DNA of 35,598 nucleotides from Candidatus Saccharimonadota bacterium (GTDB taxonomy: Bacteria > Patescibacteriota > Saccharimonadia > Saccharimonadales > 2-12-FULL-41-12), in the NCBI GenBank assembly GCA_016219345.1, contig JACRNE010000006.1, forward strand, positions 1 through 35,598. The letters run 5' to 3'. Under the pieces are notes generated by a model. It was not told the DNA's origin and did no database searches. It saw only the letters and a list, made by a program, of their open reading frames with translations. The position numbers were made by a program, and so were the translations under genes. Below, in pieces: positions 8,659 through 18,073 of this stretch; position 1 is the stretch's first letter; the number at the start of each line of letters is the position of its first letter.

Positions 8659-8733
8659 CTGGGAAGAGCAGCCCAAGCAGTCAAATTTAGTTTGCTGCCT
8701 GGCGCGATGAGAAACCCTGCAAGGGTGTCTCAT
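8659..8733 (-). ncRNA. candidate structured RNA element, copy 2 (duplicated intercistronic element)
   Basis: Minus strand: ATGAGACACCC-ttgca-GGGTTTCTCATCGCGCCAGGCAGCAAACTAAATTTGACTGCTTGGGCTGCTCTTCCCAG; about 64/70 matching positions to copy 1 outside the hairpin loop. Confidence 0.65.
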
Positions 8734-8736
8734 AAA

Positions 8737-9816
8737 CTAAACATTGAAGCGGAATTCAACTACATCGTTTGGTTGCATGACGTAATCTTTGCCTTCAGTA
8801 CGGACTTTCCCAGCGGCCTTTGCAGATGCTTCAGCCCCAGCTTCTATGAGATCTTCATAATTAACTATCTGAGCAGCTATAAATCCTCTTTCAAAGTCAC
8901 CATGAATTACTCCAGCCGCTTGCGGAGCGGTCGACCCTTTTTTGATAGTCCAAGCGCGAACTTCTTTTTCACCTGCGGTTAAATAGCTTTGGAGTCCCAG
9001 CGCGTCGTATGCAGCGTGAATGACTTTGTCCAGACCTCGCTCAGATACGTTATAGGATTCTAGAAGTTCCGTAGCATCGTTTTCATCCAAGCCTTTTAAC
9101 TCATCCTCTAACTTGGCGCAAACAAATATACTTACTGCTGAACCGACTAATTTTCTTAATTCTTGCTGTTTTTGTTCATCCGCTAAAGTTTCTTCATCCA
9201 CATTGAACAGATAAATTGCTGGCTTAGCTGTAATTAGCTGCAAATCGGCAATTAATTCAAAGTCTATATTTTCTCCAGCATGATTTAATGGCTTGCCACT
9301 ATCCAAGATTGCTTTAACTTTTTGAATTTCATCTACGATCGGCCGGAGTTTGGGGTTGGCTCTAGCTTCTTTCTCAGTCTTTTTTAATCTGTTATCTATC
9401 GTTTGCAGATCAGCCAAGATAAGCTCAGTGTTGATAACATCAATATCGTTTTTCGGGTTATGATCCTGGTCCATGTGCTGCACGTCGTTGTCTTCAAATG
9501 CTCTGACAACATGGCATATAGCACTGCAGCTTCTAATATGACTTAAGAATTGATTGCCTAGGCCCTCGCCCTGGCTGGCGCCTTTTACTAGACCCGCTAC
9601 ATCGACAAATTTAACTGTTGCAGGAACGGTTTTTTCACTCTTGTAGAGTTCAGCTAATTTATCTAGCCTCGGATCCGGTACGCCGACTATCCCAGTATTC
9701 GGCTCGATGGTGGCGAAAGGGTAGTTAGCTGCTAGAATATTATTATTGGTTAACGCATTAAAAAGCGTGGATTTTCCAACATTTGGGAGGCCGACAATGG
9801 CAATAGATAAACTCAT
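8737..9816 (-). CDS. ychF: redox-regulated ATPase YchF (Obg-like GTPase)
   Basis: MSLSIAIVGLPNVGKSTLFNALTNN; FVDVAGLVKGASQGEGLGNQFLSHIR; TGS-like C-terminus ending DYVMQPNDVVEFRFNV. Confidence 0.97.
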   Translation of the reverse strand: MSLSIAIVGLPNVGKSTLFNALTNNNILAANYPFATIEPNTGIVGVPDPRLDKLAELYKSEKTVPATVKFVDVAGLVKGASQGEGLGNQFLSHIRSCSAICHVVRAFEDNDVQHMDQDHNPKNDIDVINTELILADLQTIDNRLKKTEKEARANPKLRPIVDEIQKVKAILDSGKPLNHAGENIDFELIADLQLITAKPAIYLFNVDEETLADEQKQQELRKLVGSAVSIFVCAKLEDELKGLDENDATELLESYNVSERGLDKVIHAAYDALGLQSYLTAGEKEVRAWTIKKGSTAPQAAGVIHGDFERGFIAAQIVNYEDLIEAGAEASAKAAGKVRTEGKDYVMQPNDVVEFRFNV

Positions 9817-9870
9817 CCCCGTAACTATACCAGACTCTAGCTCTGAAGGTATTGATTTTTTAAAGCTTTT

Positions 9871-9892
9871 ATGCTAAAATAGTTAGATTATG
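9871..9892 (+). promoter_or_regulatory. extended -10 promoter next to the GGDEF start codon
   Basis: atgcTAAAAT (TGnTAAAAT) then 9 nt then ATG; no Shine-Dalgarno seen. Confidence 0.45.
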
Positions 9893-10876
9893 CCAGATAT
9901 ACAACAGCCAGATACGACGCCTGAATCAGCTCCCGAAGCTTTTGTATTCCCTGAAGTTGATATTCAAAAACATAGGGAATTCCATCTTGAATATGACAGG
10001 CCTTATACGGAAAAGGAAGCTCGTTCGAAAGAACTTGCCCTGTTTTATATAAGCCAATTCTTTAACCACGCTGAGGCTGAAGGTCTATTCCCTCATAAGC
10101 CAGAATCACGAGAATTCAGCTCAGAAGGAGTTGGGGACATGGCTGCTATTTATCAAAGAAATGTAGCAGATGTTGATGATCCGCTCGAATATTCATCTAA
10201 GATAACTAGAGAAGTAAAGAAAAATGCCCACGATGCCTTCCATGATGGGCTAACAGGTCTGTTAAATCGCAAAGGCTTCGATAAGGAGTTAAGTTCAAGG
10301 ATGGCGGCGATAGAGCGCGAGGATGATGATCCAAGCTTAGACAGGAAGGCTCCAAGGCCAGCCGCTCTATTCGTTATAGACCTAAATGGTATGAAAAAAA
10401 TAAATGATGAAAAAGGCCATCCGGTTGGTGATATGATCCTTGTTTCGGCTGCTGAAGTAATAATGAAAACTGTCAGGGGGCAAGATATTGTTGCTAGAAC
10501 AGGCGGAGATGAGTTTATGGTTGCTGTATTTAAGGAAGAAGAGCCAGATGAAGGCCCTGTTCCACATCCAACTGAAGGCGTGATTGATGGGAAAAGAGGG
10601 GTGGAAGAAGAGATAGACCCTGGCATGGAATTAGAACAACCAGATTTAATCAGAGATTTTTCTAAACGGGTTGCATTAGAGACACTAGCCCGTATTGAAA
10701 AAGCAGCCCTAGGAGATGTGGACGATCTAGAGCTAGCTATCGGCGGTGTTGAATGGGATGTTTCAAAACCATTTCAGGAAATGTATGAAGAAGCTGATGC
10801 AAAAATGTACAGAGACAAAGAAGAAAAATATGCCGCTAAGGGCGAAGTTCCCCGAAAAGAAAAACCACCCAAGTAA
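9890..10876 (+). CDS. soluble GGDEF-domain protein, putative diguanylate cyclase
   Basis: DGLTGLLNRKGFDKEL; FVIDLNGMKKINDEKGHPVGDMIL; intact signature ARTGGDEFMVAVF. No predicted TM or recognisable sensor domain. Confidence 0.9.
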   Translation: MPDIQQPDTTPESAPEAFVFPEVDIQKHREFHLEYDRPYTEKEARSKELALFYISQFFNHAEAEGLFPHKPESREFSSEGVGDMAAIYQRNVADVDDPLEYSSKITREVKKNAHDAFHDGLTGLLNRKGFDKELSSRMAAIEREDDDPSLDRKAPRPAALFVIDLNGMKKINDEKGHPVGDMILVSAAEVIMKTVRGQDIVARTGGDEFMVAVFKEEEPDEGPVPHPTEGVIDGKRGVEEEIDPGMELEQPDLIRDFSKRVALETLARIEKAALGDVDDLELAIGGVEWDVSKPFQEMYEEADAKMYRDKEEKYAAKGEVPRKEKPPK

Positions 10877-11077
10877 ACACGTCGTATATATTTTTCCTAA
10901 ACAAGAAATCCCATACATCCATCATTAATTGTTTTTAGTAATAATGGATTGTATAGCTGCATAATTCCACCTACGCCAACGTAATAAAAACTTGCAAAAT
11001 CTATACGCTTATGCTTGCATCTTTGTAACAGATGTGGTACTTTATTCATACTTAAATAGAAAATTGAGAATTTTAAG

Positions 11078-12022
11078 ATGAATGAGTCAGAGCTAGAGAA
11101 AAATCCTGGATTCCTTGGCAGGTTGAGGGATTTTGCTAGTGATACAGTCGATAGGCTTGCCGGTGTTCCCAAAAGCAGGATGGCAGTCTATGGAGCAGCT
11201 GGGGTAGCAGCTTTCTTTGCAAACTCTGAGATGAACTCAAACAATCAGGCCGAAGCCCGCACTCCGATAGATGATGGTTCGGGCAGGGTGACATTGGTAG
11301 GCACAGTAACTGTCAAAGACACCCTAACAACCAAAGATGGAAATAAACACACTGCCGTTACCATTAGCAGGGAGACATTTGATCCATATCCCGACGATGA
11401 CTACAAGCCTACTGGCGTATACACTGCGATAAACGGATCTATAAAACCGTCTACAACAAAAGAAAAGGGAGGCAAGTTCAACCCTTTGGACGTTAACTAT
11501 ACTCTGCCCGATGCTTATGGTTGTGGTATACCTGCACCATCTGGCCTGACATTTAAATATAATGGCAACAAAAAGCTTAAAGTTTCTGGTCGGCCCACTC
11601 ATAAGAAAATCTTTGGCAAAAAGAAATTCGAAGTTCGAGCACGGATGGGTATTACATCTAGTCCTGGCGATGAGCAAAAGGTCATAGAGCTACGGCGAAT
11701 AGCCGACCAAAACGGTGAACCTGATCCGTTATCTAAGATCGAAAGACTTAAACTTCTAAGAGTTAAACCTAATCGCTCAGCAACTCGAAAGTACAAAATC
11801 AACATGGATAAATGCTATCCCATTTCGGAAGCGACAGCTCCTGAGTATGATAAATATAAACAGCTCGGTTACGAATTTGTGCCCACAGAAATATATATAG
11901 AATACGTTGCGAAAATAAGAAACAAGAAAAACGGGTTAATATACGAATCTGAACAAAGAGGAAGCTTCCCTTTAAACGAGGTAAGAATTTACAACCCAGA
12001 AGCCTACAAAACTGCTCCGTAG
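11078..12022 (+). CDS. hypothetical membrane-anchored or secreted protein
   Basis: 314-aa ORF with a short hydrophobic segment (MAVYGAAGVAAFFANSE); no family recognised. Confidence 0.6.
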   Translation: MNESELEKNPGFLGRLRDFASDTVDRLAGVPKSRMAVYGAAGVAAFFANSEMNSNNQAEARTPIDDGSGRVTLVGTVTVKDTLTTKDGNKHTAVTISRETFDPYPDDDYKPTGVYTAINGSIKPSTTKEKGGKFNPLDVNYTLPDAYGCGIPAPSGLTFKYNGNKKLKVSGRPTHKKIFGKKKFEVRARMGITSSPGDEQKVIELRRIADQNGEPDPLSKIERLKLLRVKPNRSATRKYKINMDKCYPISEATAPEYDKYKQLGYEFVPTEIYIEYVAKIRNKKNGLIYESEQRGSFPLNEVRIYNPEAYKTAP

Positions 12023-12077
12023 AAGTTATCCCTAATTTGTAATATAATCTTAAGCGTTAACACATTCAGGCTGTTTA

Positions 12078-12500
12078 ATGTTTAAGATAAAAATAGATAA
12101 GCCCAAGATAAAAAAACTTAAAACAAAAAAAAGTATATTACTGATTGTTTTTATATTTGCATTCATCGGGCTAACAATTTTTTATCTGTATAGCAATAAA
12201 AATAAAGATGATGCAAAAATTCCTCAAAATTCTCAACAGCCGATGGAGACCTACAAAGAAGGTCCTGGAGGAGATCCAAGTTTAGTCATAAGTTACCATG
12301 ACCAAGCGGTCACTGCTTTTAAGGCTGGAGATAAGGAAAAGGCTAAAGAACTAGCCATAAAAGGGTTGGATGAGAATAGTAAGTTGACCGAAGCTCAGCA
12401 GGCACAGATACAGGGGCAGATGAAAATAGTCTACGATATGTCCGATATAAGCAAAGGTATTTATTTTGAGGCTGAAAATGGGCCGTTTGAGCAAGAATAA
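12078..12500 (+). CDS. hypothetical protein with N-terminal TM anchor and helical (TPR-like?) ectodomain
   Basis: KKSILLIVFIFAFIGLTIFYLYSNK; HDQAVTAFKAGDKEKAKELAIKGLDENSKLTEAQQAQIQGQ. Confidence 0.6.
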   Translation: MFKIKIDKPKIKKLKTKKSILLIVFIFAFIGLTIFYLYSNKNKDDAKIPQNSQQPMETYKEGPGGDPSLVISYHDQAVTAFKAGDKEKAKELAIKGLDENSKLTEAQQAQIQGQMKIVYDMSDISKGIYFEAENGPFEQE

Positions 12501-15500
12501 AAACATTTTTCTAAGGCTAGGGATACTAGTATCCCTTTCCGTTGTGGCTGGTTTTGCTTTTTCAGCTAAAACCGATGCAGCATACAGTGATTTACCAACT
12601 TATTTAAACAGTACATACGATCAATATATAAGTCTTGAATCGAATGATCCTATAACTGGTCGAGGAAACTATACTCCCAGTTTTAGATTCTTACTTTATA
12701 GTCCTACGGTCGGACGTTCTGACTCTGTAAAGATTTCTCGGGGACTAGCGAATAGAATACCTAGATGTGATGACTTTAACATAACTCAAGCACCGGCAAC
12801 GAATGACAATTTATCAGATGGCCAAACTAGGGTAGGGAGTGACACTAATATGAATTCATACTGTTCTGATGTATCAGACGGGTTCATAATAAACAATTTA
12901 AATAGAGGTTCAGGCGCTGGATGGGATGTCTCCGAGAGGTTTGGTAATAATTATTCGGTGACCGTTATCCGTATTGCTCTGAAAACGAGCCCAGATAGGC
13001 CCAGTGTTTTTGCTGATGCAGAAGTAAGGGGAGGTAGTGACAGGCTAAGCTATGTTGGGGACAATACCTCACCAGGTGGTTCTCTAGACTCGTCGAGTAG
13101 AGTGAGCTTGAGTATACCTGAGCCCGGAACAAGCACGATTAGAAATAGATTTGCTCCACCGTGTAATTACAATGGTGCTAGAGCCTGGGTTTGGTGGAAG
13201 GATGCAGACTCCAGGGCGGATGCCAACGGAGGCAGTCCTGTTAATTTTCAGCTAAGAGAATTTAGAAACGGCTATAGTGGATCTTATACCGTTGTAGATA
13301 GCGGTGATGCAGGCGATGGAGGAACGATTTATAGAAGTAGTTTTGTGCCCAGGTCTGGCGCTAAGTATGAAATGATATTTACAGGCGTCCAATCTAGGAA
13401 TACTAGCACCGGTCGACCAGCTAACACTATAAAAATATGGATGCCTTTTGACTCGGCGGCTGCCCATGTGAGATGTGACCCTCCGCCCGCGTCTGTTGGA
13501 TCTTGTGGCACGAGTGTGCACTTCAACATAGCCAGTGGCGGCTCCAGGGTAAGAGTGTACGCGCTTAATGGCAGTCAGGCCCCCACCAACCCGAGAAGCG
13601 GGGCGCCTAGGGGTACATTAGTATATGACGAAGTTCATAACGCAACCGCTGAGGTCGATTTGGATGTTCACGTCGGGCTGGATAAATTGCTTAGTAATAA
13701 TGGCTGGGAAGTCTTGGTTAAACCAAACTCCGGTGGTCCTAACCAAGAATTAGGCCCAAATTCCGAATATAGATTTTTAGATATAGGCCCCTGCTGGAAT
13801 GTAAGCTGCTCAATCCAGATTGATGGCAATATTCCAGGTGATGAGCAGGCTAATAGGGTTATGGCCGGGTCAACAACCGAGGCTAGGGTAACAATAATCA
13901 ACAACGGCTCGAACCGAATACCTTTAAATCTTAATGGTGTTGGGCAATTAGGTGTAAACACAGACATAGGTTTCGTGCCAATTAATAATCAAGGTAATTA
14001 CCCTAATGGAGTAAATCCTGGAGAAGCAGCCACTTCTACCCCCTTTACCGTACCATGGCCGATCGGCAGTTATGGCTTTAACGGCTATCCAGATATGTTC
14101 GGTAAATTTGGGCTGGGTCCAGCATGCCCCATAACATACTCTACCTATCAACAATTTAACATTACGCCAATTGCTCAATCTCCTGTAATGGATGATGAAG
14201 ATCCCAGAACCATTACTTACATAACTGGTGGAAATAATTCAGGTGCATCGGTAACACTAGGCTGGCAACGCCAATTGATTAGGAAGCGAGGCGGGGCGGT
14301 AACAACGTTGGATGGAATTTATTCTGGAGCCAGCACCTTTGGTAACTATACCGAGTCTCACGGAATCGGTTCGCCCGGAGTGCCACTCGTCCCAGGTACT
14401 TTACAGGCCGGTGATCAAGTTTGCTCGTGGGCGAATTTCTCAATAACTGATGGCTGGGTAGGTCCTGGAAATGATATAGCTGGGCCTAGTGCTAAATCCC
14501 TGCCCGCCAACCCAGCTGAAAGTGGCTGTATTACTATTTCCGACCGTCCATACCTCAGACTCTACGGCTCAGATGCCATGGCAGGCTCCGACTTTGCAGT
14601 TGGTGGAGTTTGTAACAACGCTAATTCTAGTGAGATCAAGACATACTTCTCCCGTCACGCCGACAGGAGTGGATCGGGCGTGCACTTTGCAGCTCTAGCT
14701 ATGGGCCTAATCACCGAGTTTAGTAGCGCCAGTCTAAGAACTTCTACACCAATACCTACGAATGGACTAAGCTTTGCTAATACTGGAGCTGGATCACCAG
14801 GCAGCTACGCTGGAGCTAATATCTGCGGTGGTGACTTTTACGGTGAAACTCAATATGACGATCCAGCCAAGAAAAACACTAGATCAGGCTCTACTCTGCC
14901 TCTAGCTAGCCTAAACACTGGTCCAACTGACGGAATGCAAACTCTAGCTCAACCATCAGGTTCTCCAAGTCGGCTCACCCTAAACGGCACAACTGGCTTT
15001 AACAACCGGCACACTATCTACGTAGACGGTGACCTAAACATAAACAGTAATATTGAGTACTCGGCCTTCACTGATCCGACGGATGCACCAGCCTTGGCAG
15101 TAATTGTCAGTGGAAACATCTACATAAATAGAAATGTCACCAGGCTAGATGGACTATATGTGGCTCAGAAGCGGGCAGATAACACTGGCGGAACTATCTT
15201 CACCTGCAGCGATGGCTTTAACGAGTATGATACCGATAGCCCTGGTGCCGACGCAGCCCTATTGGCCAACTGCTCTAGCCAGCTAACCATTAACGGCGCC
15301 TTTGTAGCGGATTACGTTAGATTCCTCAGAACCATAAACTCCCTCAGGGACTCAAGAGTAAATGACCAGGAATTAACAGGCATTACAAAAGCCGCAGAAG
15401 TCTTTAACTTTACCCCAGAGATATATCTGTCTCCGCCACCCTTCAACAACGAAACCTCAAGCAACGGTCGTTACCAATCCTTTGAAACCCTCCCACCTAT

Positions 15501-15507
15501 TCTTTAA
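12478..15507 (+). CDS. large secreted surface protein (~1000 aa) upstream of the pilus operon
   Basis: Signal peptide (KNIFLRLGILVSLSVVAGFAFSAKTDAAYS); Gly/Ser/Asn-rich beta-type body; ATG 12478 preferred to the listed TTG at 12466; overlaps the preceding ORF. Confidence 0.75.
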   Translation: MGRLSKNKNIFLRLGILVSLSVVAGFAFSAKTDAAYSDLPTYLNSTYDQYISLESNDPITGRGNYTPSFRFLLYSPTVGRSDSVKISRGLANRIPRCDDFNITQAPATNDNLSDGQTRVGSDTNMNSYCSDVSDGFIINNLNRGSGAGWDVSERFGNNYSVTVIRIALKTSPDRPSVFADAEVRGGSDRLSYVGDNTSPGGSLDSSSRVSLSIPEPGTSTIRNRFAPPCNYNGARAWVWWKDADSRADANGGSPVNFQLREFRNGYSGSYTVVDSGDAGDGGTIYRSSFVPRSGAKYEMIFTGVQSRNTSTGRPANTIKIWMPFDSAAAHVRCDPPPASVGSCGTSVHFNIASGGSRVRVYALNGSQAPTNPRSGAPRGTLVYDEVHNATAEVDLDVHVGLDKLLSNNGWEVLVKPNSGGPNQELGPNSEYRFLDIGPCWNVSCSIQIDGNIPGDEQANRVMAGSTTEARVTIINNGSNRIPLNLNGVGQLGVNTDIGFVPINNQGNYPNGVNPGEAATSTPFTVPWPIGSYGFNGYPDMFGKFGLGPACPITYSTYQQFNITPIAQSPVMDDEDPRTITYITGGNNSGASVTLGWQRQLIRKRGGAVTTLDGIYSGASTFGNYTESHGIGSPGVPLVPGTLQAGDQVCSWANFSITDGWVGPGNDIAGPSAKSLPANPAESGCITISDRPYLRLYGSDAMAGSDFAVGGVCNNANSSEIKTYFSRHADRSGSGVHFAALAMGLITEFSSASLRTSTPIPTNGLSFANTGAGSPGSYAGANICGGDFYGETQYDDPAKKNTRSGSTLPLASLNTGPTDGMQTLAQPSGSPSRLTLNGTTGFNNRHTIYVDGDLNINSNIEYSAFTDPTDAPALAVIVSGNIYINRNVTRLDGLYVAQKRADNTGGTIFTCSDGFNEYDTDSPGADAALLANCSSQLTINGAFVADYVRFLRTINSLRDSRVNDQELTGITKAAEVFNFTPEIYLSPPPFNNETSSNGRYQSFETLPPIL

Positions 15508-15644
15508 TACCCTCTTGCTAGTCATAACGCTTATGATATAATTTCTGCTGTAGCAATTGCCTCTATAAAGAGGGTGGGCAAGATGATGATAAGATTGCAA
15601 AATAAACAAAAAAAATCTACACACCGAATAAAGGATATTAACAG

Positions 15645-16685
15645 ATGAGTCTTCTTAGTGGTGTATCTGATTTTTTTGGCTTAGATATAGGTACAACTGC
15701 TGTTAGAGTTGTCCAGCTTACCAATACTCCTGGCAACAAACAACTTCTTAGATATGGTATGGAACCAATTACCGAAAAATCTTCTGCCAGCGACTCCAAG
15801 GCTGAGCAGCAGAAGCTAGCACAAACTATTAAAGAGCTCGTATCCAAAACAGGCATAAGTACTAGAAATGTGGCTGTTGGACTTTCTTCTTCCAGGGTAT
15901 TTTCAACTATTGTTGATATTGAGAGATTATCGCCTGCTGAACTCGGTAAGACAATTCATTTCCAAGCAGACTCAATTATCCCCACCCCACCAGCTGAGTC
16001 TAAGATAGACTGGGCCTTGATTGGTGATTCGCCAGTCGATGCCAACAAAGTAGAGGTGCTGATAAGTAGCGTGCCGAACGAATTTGCTGAATCGCGTCTA
16101 GACTTGCTGGAGTCTATAGGTCTGAATGTTATATCTTTTGAGCCTGACAATCTGGCCCTGGCCAGAGCTTTAGTGCCTGAAGGGACAACGGCACCACAGA
16201 TGGTCATAGATATTGGCAACAAGAATACAGATATTGTAATCACGATGAATGGTTCTCCGCGCCTTACAAGATCTATTCCAACAGGAGCGGAGGCTTTAGT
16301 TAGGGCAGCCACACAAAACTTGAATATTGATGAACAACAGGCACAGGAATTTGTTTTTAAGTTTGGTCTAAGCCAGCAAAAACTAGAGGGGCAAGTTTAT
16401 CATGCCATTGTCAGCACGGTTGATCTGCTAACTACAGATATAGCTAAGTCCATAAAGTTCTTTGAGAGTCGCTATCAAAATGCAAAACTAGAGAGAATGA
16501 TCATGACGGGATCAGCCTCTGCCTTGCCAGAATTTCCTCTATATTTGGCCAATAAGTTTGGCGTAGAAGTAGAGATCGGTAATGCCTGGGGCGGGGTAAA
16601 GTATTCTCCCGAGAGACAAAATGAGCTCTTAACAGTCTCAAATTATTTCGGTGTGGCTGTTGGTTTGGCGGAGAGGAATGAGTAA
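15645..16685 (+). CDS. pilM: type IV pilus assembly protein PilM
   Basis: FFGLDIGTTAVRVVQL; VIDIGNKNTDIVITMNGSPRLTRSIPTGAEAL; actin-like fold, first gene of the pilM-N-O run. Confidence 0.93.
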   Translation: MSLLSGVSDFFGLDIGTTAVRVVQLTNTPGNKQLLRYGMEPITEKSSASDSKAEQQKLAQTIKELVSKTGISTRNVAVGLSSSRVFSTIVDIERLSPAELGKTIHFQADSIIPTPPAESKIDWALIGDSPVDANKVEVLISSVPNEFAESRLDLLESIGLNVISFEPDNLALARALVPEGTTAPQMVIDIGNKNTDIVITMNGSPRLTRSIPTGAEALVRAATQNLNIDEQQAQEFVFKFGLSQQKLEGQVYHAIVSTVDLLTTDIAKSIKFFESRYQNAKLERMIMTGSASALPEFPLYLANKFGVEVEIGNAWGGVKYSPERQNELLTVSNYFGVAVGLAERNE

Positions 16686-17462
16686 ATGATACAGCTTAAC
16701 CTCCTGCCAGATGTAAAACTAGAATATATCAAGGCTCGTCAACGTAAGAGAATGGTCATAGGTACGTCTGTGATTGTCTCTGGTTTTTTTATAACTATTT
16801 TCATATTACTATTTATTTTTGTTAGATTTGCCCAGAAGGAGCATCTAAGCAACCTAGACGAAGATATATCCAAAACTACACAAGAACTTAAGTCAAAAGA
16901 AGATATAGATAAGATACTGACAATCCAGAACCAGCTTAACAGTTTGCCAGCGTTGCATGATCAAAAGACAATTAGCTCCCGGTTATTTGATTACCTTACT
17001 CAACTAACCCCTACACAGGCAACTATCTCTGAAGTCACACTAGATTTTAGTGAAAATACTCTAAGCTTAGAGGGAAATGCTGACCAGATAAGTACTGTAA
17101 ATAAATTTGTGGATACTCTGAAATTCACAGGTTTTACTACTAGCGAAGAGGGTGTCTCGGATGATCAGAAGGATTGCGTGCTTCAGACTATAGATGTTCA
17201 GGGTGTAACAAACGAAAACACAAAAACCTGTAGAGCTTTTAGTGAGGTTGTCCTGCAAGAATTTTCGCTTGAAGCTGAAGGCGGATCATCTACCCAAAGC
17301 GGGAAGCCTGTTTCCTACCAAATAAAGTTTAAATTTGACCCCAAAATATTTGCAAACATTAAGGCGGACGCTGGGCAGTCAGCTGTATCTCTGAAGATAC
17401 CGAACATAATTAGTACACGTTCTGCCACCGAAAAGCCCGGTGCTTTGTTTGTGCCAAAGTAA
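16686..17462 (+). CDS. pilN: type IV pilus assembly protein PilN
   Basis: MIQLNLLPDVKLEYIKARQRKRM followed by a TM helix; downstream of pilM. Confidence 0.88.
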   Translation: MIQLNLLPDVKLEYIKARQRKRMVIGTSVIVSGFFITIFILLFIFVRFAQKEHLSNLDEDISKTTQELKSKEDIDKILTIQNQLNSLPALHDQKTISSRLFDYLTQLTPTQATISEVTLDFSENTLSLEGNADQISTVNKFVDTLKFTGFTTSEEGVSDDQKDCVLQTIDVQGVTNENTKTCRAFSEVVLQEFSLEAEGGSSTQSGKPVSYQIKFKFDPKIFANIKADAGQSAVSLKIPNIISTRSATEKPGALFVPK

Positions 17463-18073
17463 TTGCCGTAGCAGCTGCTGCATTTGTAGTGGTATTTTCT
17501 CTAGTTGCTTCTAAAGCATTACTTGATCAAAGGGCCTACCAAAGCAAGGTTATATCTAAAAAGGAAGCTGCCTTAAAAACCCTTGAAGCAAACATCGTAG
17601 CAGCAGATAAACTAACCAGTTCTTATAAGGAATTTGTTGGTGCTACTACAAACGTTCTTGGAGGAAATCCTCAAGGTGATGCTGATCGTGATGGTGATAA
17701 CGCCAGAATAATTCTCGATGCATTGCCGAGTAAGTACGATTTTCCAGCACTTACGACAAGCCTGGACAAACTCTTGAGAGATAATGGATTAACGCCGACC
17801 GCTATAAATGGCACGGACGATGAGATAAGTCAGACCGCTACTCAAGCAGATGGTGCTCCCCAGCCGGTAGAAATACCTTTTTCTGTGGAGGTTACAGCCA
17901 GTAATGCCCAGGGCAAAACACTCATGGGTCTGTTTGAAAGATCGATAAGGCCATTTAAGGTTCAAAAAATAAGCATTTCTGGCAACGATAGCCAGCTAGA
18001 ATTTGTTATAAATGGAAGTACATATTTCCAGCCAGAAAAAACGCTAAATCTTAAGAAAGAGGCAGTAAAATGA
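17462..18073 (+). CDS. pilO: type IV pilus assembly protein PilO (start codon uncertain)
   Basis: Membrane-proximal KALLDQRAYQSKVISKKEAALKTLEANIVAADKL and PilO-like ectodomain. Listed GTG start (17489) would cut the TM helix; the frame is open back to 17414 without ATG/GTG/TTG; ATT at 17462 overlaps the pilN stop. Confidence 0.75.
   Translation: MAVAAAAFVVVFSLVASKALLDQRAYQSKVISKKEAALKTLEANIVAADKLTSSYKEFVGATTNVLGGNPQGDADRDGDNARIILDALPSKYDFPALTTSLDKLLRDNGLTPTAINGTDDEISQTATQADGAPQPVEIPFSVEVTASNAQGKTLMGLFERSIRPFKVQKISISGNDSQLEFVINGSTYFQPEKTLNLKKEAVK

Noticed and set aside
8641-8982. Plus-strand 113-aa ORF over the ychF 3' end
   Set aside because: Antisense to strongly conserved YchF coding sequence and to the conserved element; no family resemblance.
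10917-10949. AT-rich inverted repeat ATCCAT...ATGGAT after the GGDEF gene
   Set aside because: Imperfect, AT-rich and without a T tract; could be a weak terminator or chance.
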